A stretch of DNA of 34,686 bases from the NCBI RefSeq assembly GCF_025994435.1, contig NZ_BAQK01000028.1:1-34686 (forward strand), read 5' to 3'. The stretch is from Gluconacetobacter johannae (lineage in GTDB: Bacteria > Pseudomonadota > Alphaproteobacteria > Acetobacterales > Acetobacteraceae). Position numbers and translations under genes: made by a program. Numbering within the stretch: position 1 is the first letter of the stretch; every line of letters begins with the position of its first letter. This document shows, in pieces, positions 7,616 through 15,550 of the stretch. The notes under the pieces were generated by a model. The model was not told the origin of the DNA and made no database searches. It was given only the letters and a program-made list of their open reading frames with translations.

Positions 7616-9478
7616 TCACGCGGGAAAACCACCCCCCGGCGCGGCCTCGGCCACCGCGTCGGCCCGCTCCTCGGCCTGCGCCGCCCACATCCCGGCATAG
7701 AGTCCCCCGCGGGCCAGCAGGCTGCGATGGGTTCCGCGCTCCTTGATGACGCCATCGCCCATCACGAGGATTTCATCCGCATCGACGACCGTCGACAGGC
7801 GGTGGGCGATGATGACGGTCGTCCGTTCGGCCGACACCGTCCCCAGGGCAGCCTGGATTTCCTGCTCGGTATGGGTGTCCAGGGCGCTGGTCGCCTCATC
7901 CAGGATCAGGATGCGCGGGTTTTTCAGGATGGTGCGGGCAATGGCCACGCGCTGCTTCTCGCCGCCCGACAGCTTCAGCCCGCGCTCGCCCACCTTGGTG
8001 CGGTAGCCGTCGGGCAGGCTGACGATGAAATCGTGGATCTGCGCCAGCCGCGCCGCATGCTCGATCTCGGCCTGGGTGGCGCCCAGGCGGCCGTAGGCGA
8101 TGTTGTAGCCGATCGTGTCGTTGAACAGCACCGTATCCTGGGGCACCACGCCGATCGCCGCCCGCAGCGCCGCCTGCCCATACTCGCGAAGATCGTGCCC
8201 ATCCACCACGACGCGGCCCGACGTCACGTCGTAGAACCGGAACAGCAGCCGGCTGATGGTCGATTTGCCCGCCCCCGTCGGCCCGACGATGGCGACGCGG
8301 CCGCCGGCGGGCACGCTGAAGCTGACATCGTGCAGGATCTCGCGATCCGGACGGTAGGAAAAGCGCACATGCTCGAAACGGATCGCCGCCGCCGGGGCTT
8401 CGTCCAGCCGGCCGGGCAGGCCGATGGCGTCCGGGCGGTCCGTGACATCGGGCGCCTCCTCGGTCAGGCGGAACATCTGCTCCAGATCCACCAGCGACGT
8501 CCGCAACGAGGAATAGATGCTGCCCAGGAAATTCAGCGGCAGGTACAACTGCATCAGGTAGGTATTGACCAGCACGAAGCGCCCGACCGTCAGCCGCCCC
8601 CCGGCCACATCGTCCGCCGCCAGCAGCATGACCGCCGCCAGGGTCACCGCGATGATGGCCGCCTGCCCGAAATTCAGCCCGTTCAGCGACACCTGCGTGC
8701 GGACCGCCGCGCGTTCGTACCGGCGCTGGGCCTCCTCGTACCGGCGGCTTTCATGTTCCTCGTTGCCGAAATACTTGACCGTCTCGTAGTTCAGCAGGCT
8801 GTCCAGCGCCTTCCAGCTCGCCTCGCTGTTGATGTCGTTCATCTCGCGCCGGATGCCGATCCGCCAGGAGGTGAACATGACGGTGAAACCGACATAGGAC
8901 GCCACCGCCACCAGCATGATGACGGCGTACCGCCAGTCGAACAGGCGCCAGATGACGGCGATCACCATCAGGGCCTCGATGATCGTCGGCACGACGTTGA
9001 AGACGCCGACTCGCAGGATGGTCTCGATCGCCTCGGTCCCGCGCGCGATGGCGCGGGTCACCCCGCCGGACTGGCGGTCGAGGTGAAACCGCAGCGACAG
9101 CGCGTGCATGTGCCGGAAGCTGCGGATGGCGGCGACGCAGCTGATGCGGAAGCGGACCGGCGCGAACAGGGCGTCGCGCCATTCGCCCAGCCCCGCCGAC
9201 ATCAGCCGCAGCAACCCGTACCCCAGGATCAGCAGCATCGGGATGGTCGCCAGCCCTGCCCCCGCGCCCCCCACATGCAGCGCATCCACCACGCGGCTGT
9301 AGAGGTACGGGACGCAGATCGTCGCGACCTTGGCCGCGATCAGCAGCACGCACGCGCCCACGACGCGCCACCGCGTGCCGGGGTCGTTCCGGGGCCACAG
9401 ATAAGGAAGCAGATCGCGCAAGGTCGTCAGGACCGGCTGTTCCGGCCCACGCTGGTCCTGGGATAAGGGAGGTGTCAT
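7616..9478 (-). CDS. Atm1-type ABC exporter, fused permease and ATPase
   Basis: 620 residues. The N-terminal half (about 25-330) has six membrane spans of an ABC type-I exporter and carries Atm1/HMT1 family signatures: SLLNYETVKYFGNEE, SLNGLNFGQ and LPLNFLGSIYSSLR. The C-terminal ATPase has Walker A GPTGAGKST at about 399-407, signature LSGGEKQR from 503, Walker B ILILDEATSALD and the switch histidine in IIAHRLST. Bacterial Atm1 homologues export glutathione-linked compounds or metals, and the mitochondrial relative supports cytosolic iron-sulfur protein assembly. The substrate here is inferred from family. It works as a homodimer in the inner membrane. ATG at 9478; the ribosome site is weak. 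Confidence 0.92.
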   Translation of the reverse strand: MTPPLSQDQRGPEQPVLTTLRDLLPYLWPRNDPGTRWRVVGACVLLIAAKVATICVPYLYSRVVDALHVGGAGAGLATIPMLLILGYGLLRLMSAGLGEWRDALFAPVRFRISCVAAIRSFRHMHALSLRFHLDRQSGGVTRAIARGTEAIETILRVGVFNVVPTIIEALMVIAVIWRLFDWRYAVIMLVAVASYVGFTVMFTSWRIGIRREMNDINSEASWKALDSLLNYETVKYFGNEEHESRRYEEAQRRYERAAVRTQVSLNGLNFGQAAIIAVTLAAVMLLAADDVAGGRLTVGRFVLVNTYLMQLYLPLNFLGSIYSSLRTSLVDLEQMFRLTEEAPDVTDRPDAIGLPGRLDEAPAAAIRFEHVRFSYRPDREILHDVSFSVPAGGRVAIVGPTGAGKSTISRLLFRFYDVTSGRVVVDGHDLREYGQAALRAAIGVVPQDTVLFNDTIGYNIAYGRLGATQAEIEHAARLAQIHDFIVSLPDGYRTKVGERGLKLSGGEKQRVAIARTILKNPRILILDEATSALDTHTEQEIQAALGTVSAERTTVIIAHRLSTVVDADEILVMGDGVIKERGTHRSLLARGGLYAGMWAAQAEERADAVAEAAPGGGFPA

Positions 9479-9619
9479 GGCCTGGATGTGGCATGTGCCG
9501 GCGGTTTTGCAAACACCATCGCGCTATCCGGAACATGATCGGGGGCGCCCTCGCCGGACAGGATTGTCACGCGCCGGCCCGCCCGGTATGGCAGGCACAC
9601 GCATCAGGAGCAGACCTGC
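9479..9619. other. Divergent intergenic region between ABC exporter and Nudix gene
   Basis: 141 bases separate the two divergent starts, so both promoters should be here. I see no box pair good enough to name. The GGAGC at about 9608 serves the Nudix gene. Confidence 0.5.
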
Positions 9620-10465
9620 ATGGCCCCCGACGCCGACGCCTTTCTCCGGCATCTCGAATCCTGCAATACGGCCCGGCTGCCCGGCGGGCGGACGCCGTTC
9701 CGCCTGGGCGACGCGCCGGCCGGATGGATTGCCCCCCCTCTTGTCCCCGAACTGGAACAACGCGGCCTGCCACGCCGGGACGGGGCCATCACGCTGGCCG
9801 ATCCGACCCGGCTGGAACCGCTGGGCGAGGATCTGGCGGCCTGCGGGGTCTACGGGTCGCATCACGAACTGTTCGACGTCGCCGCCACGGCCGACGGCCC
9901 GGCGATCGCCCGCGTCGATCGCGGCGCGCTGCCGCTGTTCGGCCTGATCGCGCATGGCGTGCATATGAACGGGCTGGTCCGCCGTCCGGACGGCCTGCAT
10001 CTGTGGATCGGGCGGCGCGCGACCAGCAAGCGCCTCGATCCGGGCAAGCTGGACCATCTGGTGGCCGGCGGCATCCCGGCCGGCCACACCCCCCAGGACG
10101 CCCTGCACAAGGAGGCGGCCGAGGAAGCCAGCATTCCCCTGTCCGTCGCCCGCCGGGCCGTGCCGGTGGCCCGCATCCGCTATGCCATGGACCGCCCCGA
10201 GGGCCTGCGCCGCGACGTCCTGCACTGCTACGACCTGGAGTTGCCGGCCGATTTCGTCCCGGCCCCGGCGGATGGCGAGGTCGAATCCTTCGCCCTGATC
10301 CCGGTCGAGGACGCCTTTCGCATCGTCCGCGACACCGACGATTTCAAGTTCAACGTCAATCTGGTGCTGATCGACCTGTTCCTGCGCCTCGGCCTGATCG
10401 ACCCGGACAGCCGGGCCGGGCGGGCGCTGCGGTCGGGACTGGCCGGCGCCCCGGCCTTGGCCTGA
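9620..10465 (+). CDS. Nudix-fold protein with N-terminal DUF4743-like domain
   Basis: 281 residues. Residues 1-120 match the DUF4743-like domain that precedes the Nudix domain in proteins related to fungal thiamine pyrophosphokinase (FRLGDAPAGWI, GVHMNGLV). The Nudix box occupies about 150-172 and is degenerate: the metal-binding Glu168 and Glu169 and Glu165 are kept, but the usual first Glu is His156, Arg is Lys164 and the late Gly is Ser171. Nudix enzymes hydrolyse nucleoside-diphosphate derivatives; the altered box makes the substrate uncertain. ATG at 9620 with GGAGC upstream. Its TGA overlaps the ATG of the next gene (TGATG), so the two are translationally coupled. Confidence 0.85.
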   Translation: MAPDADAFLRHLESCNTARLPGGRTPFRLGDAPAGWIAPPLVPELEQRGLPRRDGAITLADPTRLEPLGEDLAACGVYGSHHELFDVAATADGPAIARVDRGALPLFGLIAHGVHMNGLVRRPDGLHLWIGRRATSKRLDPGKLDHLVAGGIPAGHTPQDALHKEAAEEASIPLSVARRAVPVARIRYAMDRPEGLRRDVLHCYDLELPADFVPAPADGEVESFALIPVEDAFRIVRDTDDFKFNVNLVLIDLFLRLGLIDPDSRAGRALRSGLAGAPALA

Positions 10466-10911
10466 TGCGCGCCACCGTTGCGCGCACCCTGCCCGCCATC
10501 CTGCCCGCCGTCCTGCTCATCCTTGCCGTCGGCGGCATGTCGGGCTGCGCGCCGGCGCGGCCGGACTGCGCCGGGTTCGGCGCGCGTCCCGGCCTCGAAC
10601 TCTCGCTGCTGTTCGGCCTGACCCGGCCGGACGGCGCCCCGATCACCGACGCCCAATGGGACGGGTTCATGCAGCAGGAGATCACGCCCCGCTTTCCCGA
10701 CGGGCTGACCGTCTTTCGCACCCTCGGGCAATGGCGGGACCGGGAAAACGGCCGAATCGTCGCCGAGCCGTCGCGCATCGTCTGGATCGCCGCCCCCGGC
10801 GACACACCCGACCTGCGGGCGCGTGTGGAAGCGATCCGCGCCCGCTACCGGCGCGATTTCCAGCAGCAGTCGGTCGGGCTGACAATCCGGTCGGGCTGCC
10901 AGGCGTTCTGA
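10465..10911 (+). CDS. DUF3574 lipoprotein-like protein
   Basis: 148 residues. A hydrophobic leader (9-24) ends in the lipobox-like MSGC with Cys28; Met at -3 is unusual, so lipidation is likely but not certain. The remainder matches DUF3574: LSLLFGLTRPDG, WDGFMQQEITPRFPDGLTV, GQWRD and a following Glu-Pro-Ser (EPSRIV). The function of DUF3574 is unknown to me. It probably sits in the periplasm, anchored to a membrane. The start overlaps the stop of the Nudix gene by one base. 107 bases separate it from oligopeptidase B. Confidence 0.85.
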   Translation: MRATVARTLPAILPAVLLILAVGGMSGCAPARPDCAGFGARPGLELSLLFGLTRPDGAPITDAQWDGFMQQEITPRFPDGLTVFRTLGQWRDRENGRIVAEPSRIVWIAAPGDTPDLRARVEAIRARYRRDFQQQSVGLTIRSGCQAF

Positions 10912-10928
10912 TCGCGGGACGCCCACCC

Positions 10929-10958
10929 CTGTCGCGGCAGGACTCTGTCGGGTATGCT
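10929..10958 (+). promoter_or_regulatory. Possible promoter of oligopeptidase B gene
   Basis: CTGTCG (10929-10934), an 18-base spacer and TATGCT (10953-10958). The -10 is good and the -35 poor. It would start transcription about 50 bases before the ATG at 11019. Confidence 0.3.
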
Positions 10959-11018
10959 CGCCGTTCCCGTATCGGCTGCCCCGGCCCGGGGCGGACAGCG
11001 ATGGAGTAACACGCCCCG

Positions 11019-13127
11019 ATGACCAGCGCCGCGACACCCAGCGCCCCCCTCCCCAGCGCGCCGGTCGCCCGCAAGGAGCCGCGACGCATCGCGCAGCTCG
11101 GCCGGGTCCGGATCGACGATTACGGCTGGATGAAGGACGACAACTGGCAGGCCGTCCTGCGCGACCCGTCGGTCCTGCGCGCCGACATCGCCGAGCATCT
11201 GCGGGCCGAGAATGCCTATACCGCCGCCATTCTTGCCCCGACCGAGGCCCTGCAGGCCACCATCGCGGCCGAGATGAAGGCGCGCATCCGCGAGGACGAC
11301 ACCTATCCCGCCCTGCCGCACGGCCCCTGGCGCTATTACATGCGCTACGCCACCGGCGCGCAGCATCCGATCCACGCCCGCCACCCCGAAGGCCGCCCCC
11401 AGGACGAGGAGATCCTGCTGGATGTCAGCGCGGCGGCGCAGGGGCATGAGTACTACGCCATCGCCACGGCGACCCACAGCCCCGACCACCGCCTGTTCGC
11501 CTATGCCGAGGACGCCCAGGGGTCCGAGGTCTATCGCGTCGTCGTCCGCGACATCGCCACCGCCGCCGCCGTCGGCACGCCGGTCGAAAGCTGCAGCGGC
11601 AATTTCGCCTTTTCCCCCGACGCGCGCTTCCTGTTCTGGACCTGGCGGGACGAGCACGGCCGGCCGACGAAAATCTTCCGCCGCGACATCGCCTCGGGCA
11701 GCGACGCCCTGGTCTACGAGGAAGCGGACCCTGGCTTCTTCATCGGGGTCGAGGCCAGCCGGTCGAGCCGGTGGATCGTCATCTCGGCCAGCAACCAGGA
11801 CACGTCGGAATCGTGGCTGATCCCCGGCGACCGGCCCGAGGCCGCGCCGGTCTGCGTCGAACCGCGCCGCGCCGGGCTGCTCTATACGCTCAGCCACTGG
11901 GGCGACCGGTTCGCCATCCTGACCAATGCGGACGGGGCGGTCGATTTCAAGCTGATGGTCGCCCCCGACGCCACGCCGGGCATGGCGCACTGGCGCGACC
12001 TGGTTCCGCACCAGCCTGGACATTACATCACCGACTGCGTGGCGTTTTCCGGGCACCTGGTCCGGCGCGAACGGCGCGACGCCAATACGGCGCTGATCGT
12101 CCGGCACCGCGACGGGGGGGAACATGTCCTGTCGTCGGACGAGGACGCCTATGTCCTCTCGCTCTCGGGGTCGTACGAATACGACACGCGGGAACTGCGC
12201 TACGTCTACCAGTCGCCGACGACACCCCGCCAATGGTACGCCTACGACATGGACGACCGGTCGCGGCACCTGCTCAAGACCCAGGACGTGCCCTCGGGCC
12301 ATGACCCGCTACGCTATCGCTGCTGGCGCCTGACCGCCATCGCCGGGGACGGCGCCGAAATCCCGGTCACGGTGCTGGGACGGCACGACACGCCGGTCGA
12401 TGGATCGGCGCCGCTGCTGCTGTATGGCTACGGCGCGTACGGCCATGCGATCGAACCCAGCTTTTCCACCGGCGTGTTCAGCCTGGTGGACCGGGGATGG
12501 TTCTACGCCATCGCCCATGTGCGCGGCGGGTCGGAAAAAGGCTGGAACTGGTTCCTGGGCGGCCGGGGGCGGAACAAGACCAACAGCTTCACCGATTTCA
12601 TCGCCTGCGCCGACCATCTGGCGGCGACCGGATTCGGCGCGCCGGGCCGGATCGTGACGGACGGTCGGTCGGCGGGGGGCATGGTCATGGGGGCCATCGC
12701 CAACATGCGGCCCGACCTGTTCGCCGGCATCGTGGCCGTGGTGCCGTTCGTCGACGAACTCAACACCATGTCCGACATCTCGCTGCCGCTGACGCCGCCG
12801 GAATGGCCCGAATGGGGCAATCCGCTGGAAGACGCCGACGCCTACGACCTGATCGCCAGCTACGCCGCCTACGAACAGGTCGGCCCCCGCCCCTACCCGG
12901 CGATTCTGGCCATCGGCGGATTATCCGACCCACGCGTCACCTATTGGGAGCCGGCGAAATGGATCGCCCGGATCCGCGAACACACGACCGCAGGCCGCCC
13001 GGTCATGCTCCGCACCAATATGGAAGCCGGGCATGGTGGGGCGTCGGGGCGCTTCGACGCCCTGAAGGAGGCCGCCCTGATCCAGGCCTTCGCGATCTGG
13101 GCCGTCGAAACGGCGGACCGGCCCTGA
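11019..13127 (+). CDS. ptrB: Oligopeptidase B (S9A serine peptidase)
   Basis: 702 residues, the expected length. An N-terminal beta-propeller (about 80-420) is followed by an alpha/beta-hydrolase domain. The catalytic triad is Ser551 in GRSAGG, Asp637 in GLSDPRV and His672 in EAGHGG. The sequences LLLYGYGAYG, FYAIAHVRGG and the acidic substrate-binding region around PEWPEWGNP agree with oligopeptidase B, which cuts short peptides after Arg or Lys. There is no signal peptide, so it is probably cytoplasmic. A GGAG lies about 12 bases before the ATG. The AI-2E-family gene follows after 59 bases. Confidence 0.92.
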   Translation: MTSAATPSAPLPSAPVARKEPRRIAQLGRVRIDDYGWMKDDNWQAVLRDPSVLRADIAEHLRAENAYTAAILAPTEALQATIAAEMKARIREDDTYPALPHGPWRYYMRYATGAQHPIHARHPEGRPQDEEILLDVSAAAQGHEYYAIATATHSPDHRLFAYAEDAQGSEVYRVVVRDIATAAAVGTPVESCSGNFAFSPDARFLFWTWRDEHGRPTKIFRRDIASGSDALVYEEADPGFFIGVEASRSSRWIVISASNQDTSESWLIPGDRPEAAPVCVEPRRAGLLYTLSHWGDRFAILTNADGAVDFKLMVAPDATPGMAHWRDLVPHQPGHYITDCVAFSGHLVRRERRDANTALIVRHRDGGEHVLSSDEDAYVLSLSGSYEYDTRELRYVYQSPTTPRQWYAYDMDDRSRHLLKTQDVPSGHDPLRYRCWRLTAIAGDGAEIPVTVLGRHDTPVDGSAPLLLYGYGAYGHAIEPSFSTGVFSLVDRGWFYAIAHVRGGSEKGWNWFLGGRGRNKTNSFTDFIACADHLAATGFGAPGRIVTDGRSAGGMVMGAIANMRPDLFAGIVAVVPFVDELNTMSDISLPLTPPEWPEWGNPLEDADAYDLIASYAAYEQVGPRPYPAILAIGGLSDPRVTYWEPAKWIARIREHTTAGRPVMLRTNMEAGHGGASGRFDALKEAALIQAFAIWAVETADRP

Positions 13128-13186
13128 ACGGGCCGAGCGCCACACGGCCAGGACATGAATCAGGTCGCCGCCAGAAAAGGAACATC

Positions 13187-14305
13187 ATGACGGATCACGC
13201 CAGCCCCGCCATCGTGCCGCGCCACACTGCGCCGCCCCGCCGCCTGCGCGAGCCCCAGCGCGTCCAGCGAATCGCCCGCGGATTGCTGGCCATCTTCTTC
13301 ACCGGCCTGGCGCTGTACACGATTCGCGGGTTCCTGCCCTCGCTGATCTGGGGCGGCATCTTCGCCATAGCCGCCTGGCCGCTGTATGTCGGCAGCCGCA
13401 ACCGGTGGAAATCCCTGCCCGGAGGCACCATCCTGCCGCTGATCTTCACCGTTGGCGTCGCGCTGATCTTCCTGGTCCCGATGGGCCTGTTCGCCCTGGA
13501 AGCCGGGCGGGAAGCGCAGAGCATCGCGATCTGGATGAATGAGGCCCGGCATTCCGGCGTGCCGGTCCCCGGGTGGATCCACGAGTTGCCGTTCGGCGCG
13601 CCGGCCGTGACGTCATGGTGGGAAAGCCACCTGCAAGATCCCGACGATGTGTCGGAACTGCTGCACTCGCTCAATATCGGGCGCAGCGTGCAGGTAACCC
13701 AGCAACTGGGGTCGCAGATCTTCCATCGCGGCCTGCTGTTCGTCTTTTCGATCCTGACCCTGTTCTTCCTGCTGAAGGACGGCGAGAGCGTAATCCGGCA
13801 GTGCCTGGTCGTGTCCCGCAGGGCCTTCGGCAAGCGGGGGGAAGGCATCGCCCAGCAGATCATCGCCTCTGTCCACGGAACGGTGGCGGGCCTGGTGCTG
13901 GTGGGCATCGGCGAGGGCGCGCTGATGGGGGTCGCCTATTTTATCGCGGGGGCGCCGCACCCGTTCCTGTTCGGGGTCTTCACCGCCGTCGCCGCCATGA
14001 TCCCGTTCTGCGCGGTGATCGCCGTGGGCGTGGTCTCCCTGCTGCTGCTGGCCAAGGGGGCGATGATCGCCGCCATCGCGATCCTAGGGCTGGGCCTCGC
14101 GGTCATCTTTCTCGCCGACCATCTGGTCCGGCCCGCGCTGATCGGCGGCTCGACGGAGATGCCGTTCCTGTGGGTCCTGACCGGCATCCTGGGCGGGGTG
14201 GAAAGCTGGAACCTGCTGGGGCTGTTCCTGGGGCCGGCCATCATGGCCGTGCTGCACATGCTCTGGCGCAACTGGACGCGCGAACGCTATCAGGACGGTG
14301 CCTGA
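13187..14305 (+). CDS. AI-2E family (UPF0118) membrane protein
   Basis: 372 residues from an ATG with AAAAGGAA upstream. About eight membrane spans in the family pattern: a pair near 32-70, one near 85-105, a soluble stretch (about 110-180), then helices from about 185 onward including FVFSILTLFFLLKDGE. The C-terminal half carries the conserved hairpin FIAGAPHPFLFGVFTAVAAMIPF and the DHLVRPALIGG motif with the following GILGG. Family members include TqsA and sodium/proton antiporters; substrate cannot be assigned. The stop codon forms the loop of an 8-bp hairpin. Confidence 0.88.
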   Translation: MTDHASPAIVPRHTAPPRRLREPQRVQRIARGLLAIFFTGLALYTIRGFLPSLIWGGIFAIAAWPLYVGSRNRWKSLPGGTILPLIFTVGVALIFLVPMGLFALEAGREAQSIAIWMNEARHSGVPVPGWIHELPFGAPAVTSWWESHLQDPDDVSELLHSLNIGRSVQVTQQLGSQIFHRGLLFVFSILTLFFLLKDGESVIRQCLVVSRRAFGKRGEGIAQQIIASVHGTVAGLVLVGIGEGALMGVAYFIAGAPHPFLFGVFTAVAAMIPFCAVIAVGVVSLLLLAKGAMIAAIAILGLGLAVIFLADHLVRPALIGGSTEMPFLWVLTGILGGVESWNLLGLFLGPAIMAVLHMLWRNWTRERYQDGA

Positions 14306-14315
14306 GGCACCGTTT
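14295..14315 (+). terminator. Hairpin with the AI-2E stop codon as its loop
   Basis: ACGGTGCC (14295-14302), loop TGA (14303-14305, the stop codon), GGCACCGT (14306-14313), then only three Ts. Perfect 8-bp stem. It may end transcription before the convergent tRNA gene, but the T-run is too short for a confident intrinsic terminator. Confidence 0.4.
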
Positions 14316-14342
14316 GGGCGGGCATGATACATGAGAGATACG

Positions 14343-14442
14343 GTCGCAGACGGTGGTCGGGCAGGCGGGATTCGAACCCACGACCCCCAGTCCCCCAGAC
14401 TGATGCGCTACCAGGCTGCGCTACTGCCCGTCCGTCTGCGAC
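14343..14442 (-). repeat. 11-base perfect inverted repeat bracketing tRNA-Pro
   Basis: GTCGCAGACGG at 14343-14353 and CCGTCTGCGAC at 14432-14442. The first arm touches the encoded CCA; the second is one base from the tRNA 5' end. In the precursor RNA, leader and trailer can pair and extend the acceptor stem by 11 bp. Confidence 0.85.
14354..14430 (-). tRNA. tRNA-Pro, anticodon GGG
   Basis: 77 bases including an encoded CCA. Acceptor stem CGGGCAG/CTGCCCG, discriminator A, anticodon loop CTGGGGG with GGG at 34-36, T-loop TTCGAATC. It reads CCC and CCU. It sits between the merR gene (same strand, 83 bases upstream) and the convergent AI-2E-family gene. Immediate flanks are complementary to each other. 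Confidence 0.97.
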
Positions 14443-14449
14443 GACACGC

Positions 14450-14478
14450 CGTGTAGCAGCGCACGCCACGAACCGCAA
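14450..14478 (-). promoter_or_regulatory. Promoter of tRNA-Pro
   Basis: On the minus strand TTGCGG (14473-14478), 17-base spacer, TACACG (14450-14455). Transcription would begin near 14443, exactly at the edge of the inverted-repeat arm, giving a leader of about 13 bases. Confidence 0.5.
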
Positions 14479-14513
14479 CCCGTGTTCGGCATCGAATCGG
14501 CCGACGGGACGGA

Positions 14514-15167
14514 TCAGACCGGGATCAGCCGCCGCAGGGCCTTCAACTCGATCAGAATCCCGCGCAGGCTGTCCTTCAGGATCAGGTTTTCCTGGCGAAT
14601 CCGTTCGATTTCCAAAGACTCGGCAGTTCCTTCCCCGGACGGGGCCGCAACCGGCCACTCCACCGCCTGCGGCGTCAGGGGCGCGGCCGGCGCGTCGGGT
14701 GTCACCATCATCACCGCCTCGATCCCTGGTCCGTCGAACGCCGAATCCGACGCATCGGCCGCGTCATCGGCCGGGGCAATGGCTGCATCCTGGAACGGGA
14801 CGTCGGACCCGCTCGCCGAATCGTCGGCCGCCGGCTCGGTCGCCGGGCCGGCATCCGTACCCTCGCGCAGCATGCGCTGGACGCCCTTGATCGTATAACC
14901 CTGCACATAGAGCAGGTCGGAAATCCGGCGCAGCAATTCGATATCGTCGGGCCGGTAATAGCGCCGCCCCCCGCCCCGCTTCAGCGGGCGAACCTGGGTA
15001 AAGCGCGTTTCCCAGAACCGCAGCACATGCTGGGGCACATGCAGTTCGTCCGCGACCTCGCTGATCGTGCGAAAGGCGTGCGGCGCCTTCTTCAGCCGGC
15101 CGGCCGCCGCGTCATCGGCCATTTCGGCCGCCGGCCAATCCTCCTGCCCTTCGTCGGCGCCACTCAT
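14514..15167 (-). CDS. MerR-family transcriptional regulator
   Basis: 217 residues. The winged-helix MerR domain covers about 33-100: RTISEVADELHVPQHVLRFWE, then the wing RPLKRGGGRRYYRPDDIELL, and the dimer helix start VQGYTIKGVQRML. There are no metal-binding cysteines. Residues 105-175 are acidic, Ala-rich and probably disordered; the last 35 residues form a predicted coiled coil (ESLEIERIRQENLILKDSL). The target genes are unknown. A MerR gene directly after ihfA is a common alphaproteobacterial arrangement. Its ATG overlaps the ihfA stop (ATGA), so translation is coupled. Confidence 0.9.
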   Translation of the reverse strand: MSGADEGQEDWPAAEMADDAAAGRLKKAPHAFRTISEVADELHVPQHVLRFWETRFTQVRPLKRGGGRRYYRPDDIELLRRISDLLYVQGYTIKGVQRMLREGTDAGPATEPAADDSASGSDVPFQDAAIAPADDAADASDSAFDGPGIEAVMMVTPDAPAAPLTPQAVEWPVAAPSGEGTAESLEIERIRQENLILKDSLRGILIELKALRRLIPV

Positions 15168-15481
15168 TCGGCGTCGTCCTCGATCGTATCGGTGGGCTGT
15201 CCGTTGACGCGCGAGCGCAGCAACTGGCTGGGCCGGAACACCAGAACGGATCGCGGCAGAATCGGGACCTCGACCCCGGTCTTGGGGTTACGGCCTGTCC
15301 GTCGCCCCTTCTGCCGTACGGAAAACGTGCCAAAGCCGCTGATCTTGACCGTATTTCCCGACTCGAGTTCCTGCGCGACCCGCTCGAGGACATGTTCGAG
15401 CAGATCGGCCGATTCGTTCCGGGATAGCCCGACCTGACTATAGATGTGTTCTGCCAGACTGGCGCGGGTCACTGTGCTCAT
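15164..15481 (-). CDS. ihfA: Integration host factor subunit alpha
   Basis: 105 residues from the ATG at 15481 (MSTVTRASLAEHIY). It forms a heterodimer with IHF beta that binds and bends DNA. Typical features: DNA-binding arm GRNPKTG at 63-69 with Pro66, core VKISGFGTF at 45-53, and SVLVFRPSQLLR near the end. An in-frame ATG at 15499 would add six residues, but the promoter's -10 box lies at 15489-15494, so 15481 fits better. There is no ribosome site in front of this ATG, and the transcript would begin about one base before it. The stop overlaps the merR start. Confidence 0.95.
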   Translation of the reverse strand: MSTVTRASLAEHIYSQVGLSRNESADLLEHVLERVAQELESGNTVKISGFGTFSVRQKGRRTGRNPKTGVEVPILPRSVLVFRPSQLLRSRVNGQPTDTIEDDAE

Positions 15482-15488
15482 ACGCGCA

Positions 15489-15517
15489 AAGGTATGCATG
15501 CAGCGATGGAGCGTCAA
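15489..15517 (-). promoter_or_regulatory. Promoter of ihfA giving a nearly leaderless mRNA
   Basis: On the minus strand TTGACG (15512-15517), 17-base spacer, TACCTT (15489-15494). The expected start point is around 15482, next to the ATG at 15481-15479. Confidence 0.55.
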
Positions 15518-15529
15518 TTCAATGCGTTG
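15517..15529 (+). promoter_or_regulatory. Candidate IHF binding site upstream of ihfA
   Basis: ATTCAATGCGTTG matches the IHF consensus WATCAANNNNTTR at every fixed position except the second. It abuts the ihfA -35 box and lies within a CGTCAA...TTGACG inverted repeat (15512-15532). It would suit autoregulation, as known for enterobacterial IHF. A one-mismatch match could be chance. Confidence 0.4.
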
Positions 15530-15550
15530 ACGTCCGCCATTTTTTCGGCG

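Noticed and set aside
7316..9466. 716-codon plus-strand open frame opposite the ABC exporter
   Set aside because: Antisense shadow; low-complexity Asp/Arg/Gln/His-rich translation and no ribosome site.
10845..12302. 485-codon minus-strand open frame opposite oligopeptidase B
   Set aside because: Conserved catalytic motifs of the opposite gene prove the coding strand.
14343..14442. Attachment site of an integrated element at tRNA-Pro
   Set aside because: The flanking repeats are inverted, not direct, and no integrase or foreign cargo is near.
15482..15499. Longer ihfA start at the ATG at 15499
   Set aside because: The promoter -10 lies inside this extension and the added residues are not typical of IHF alpha.
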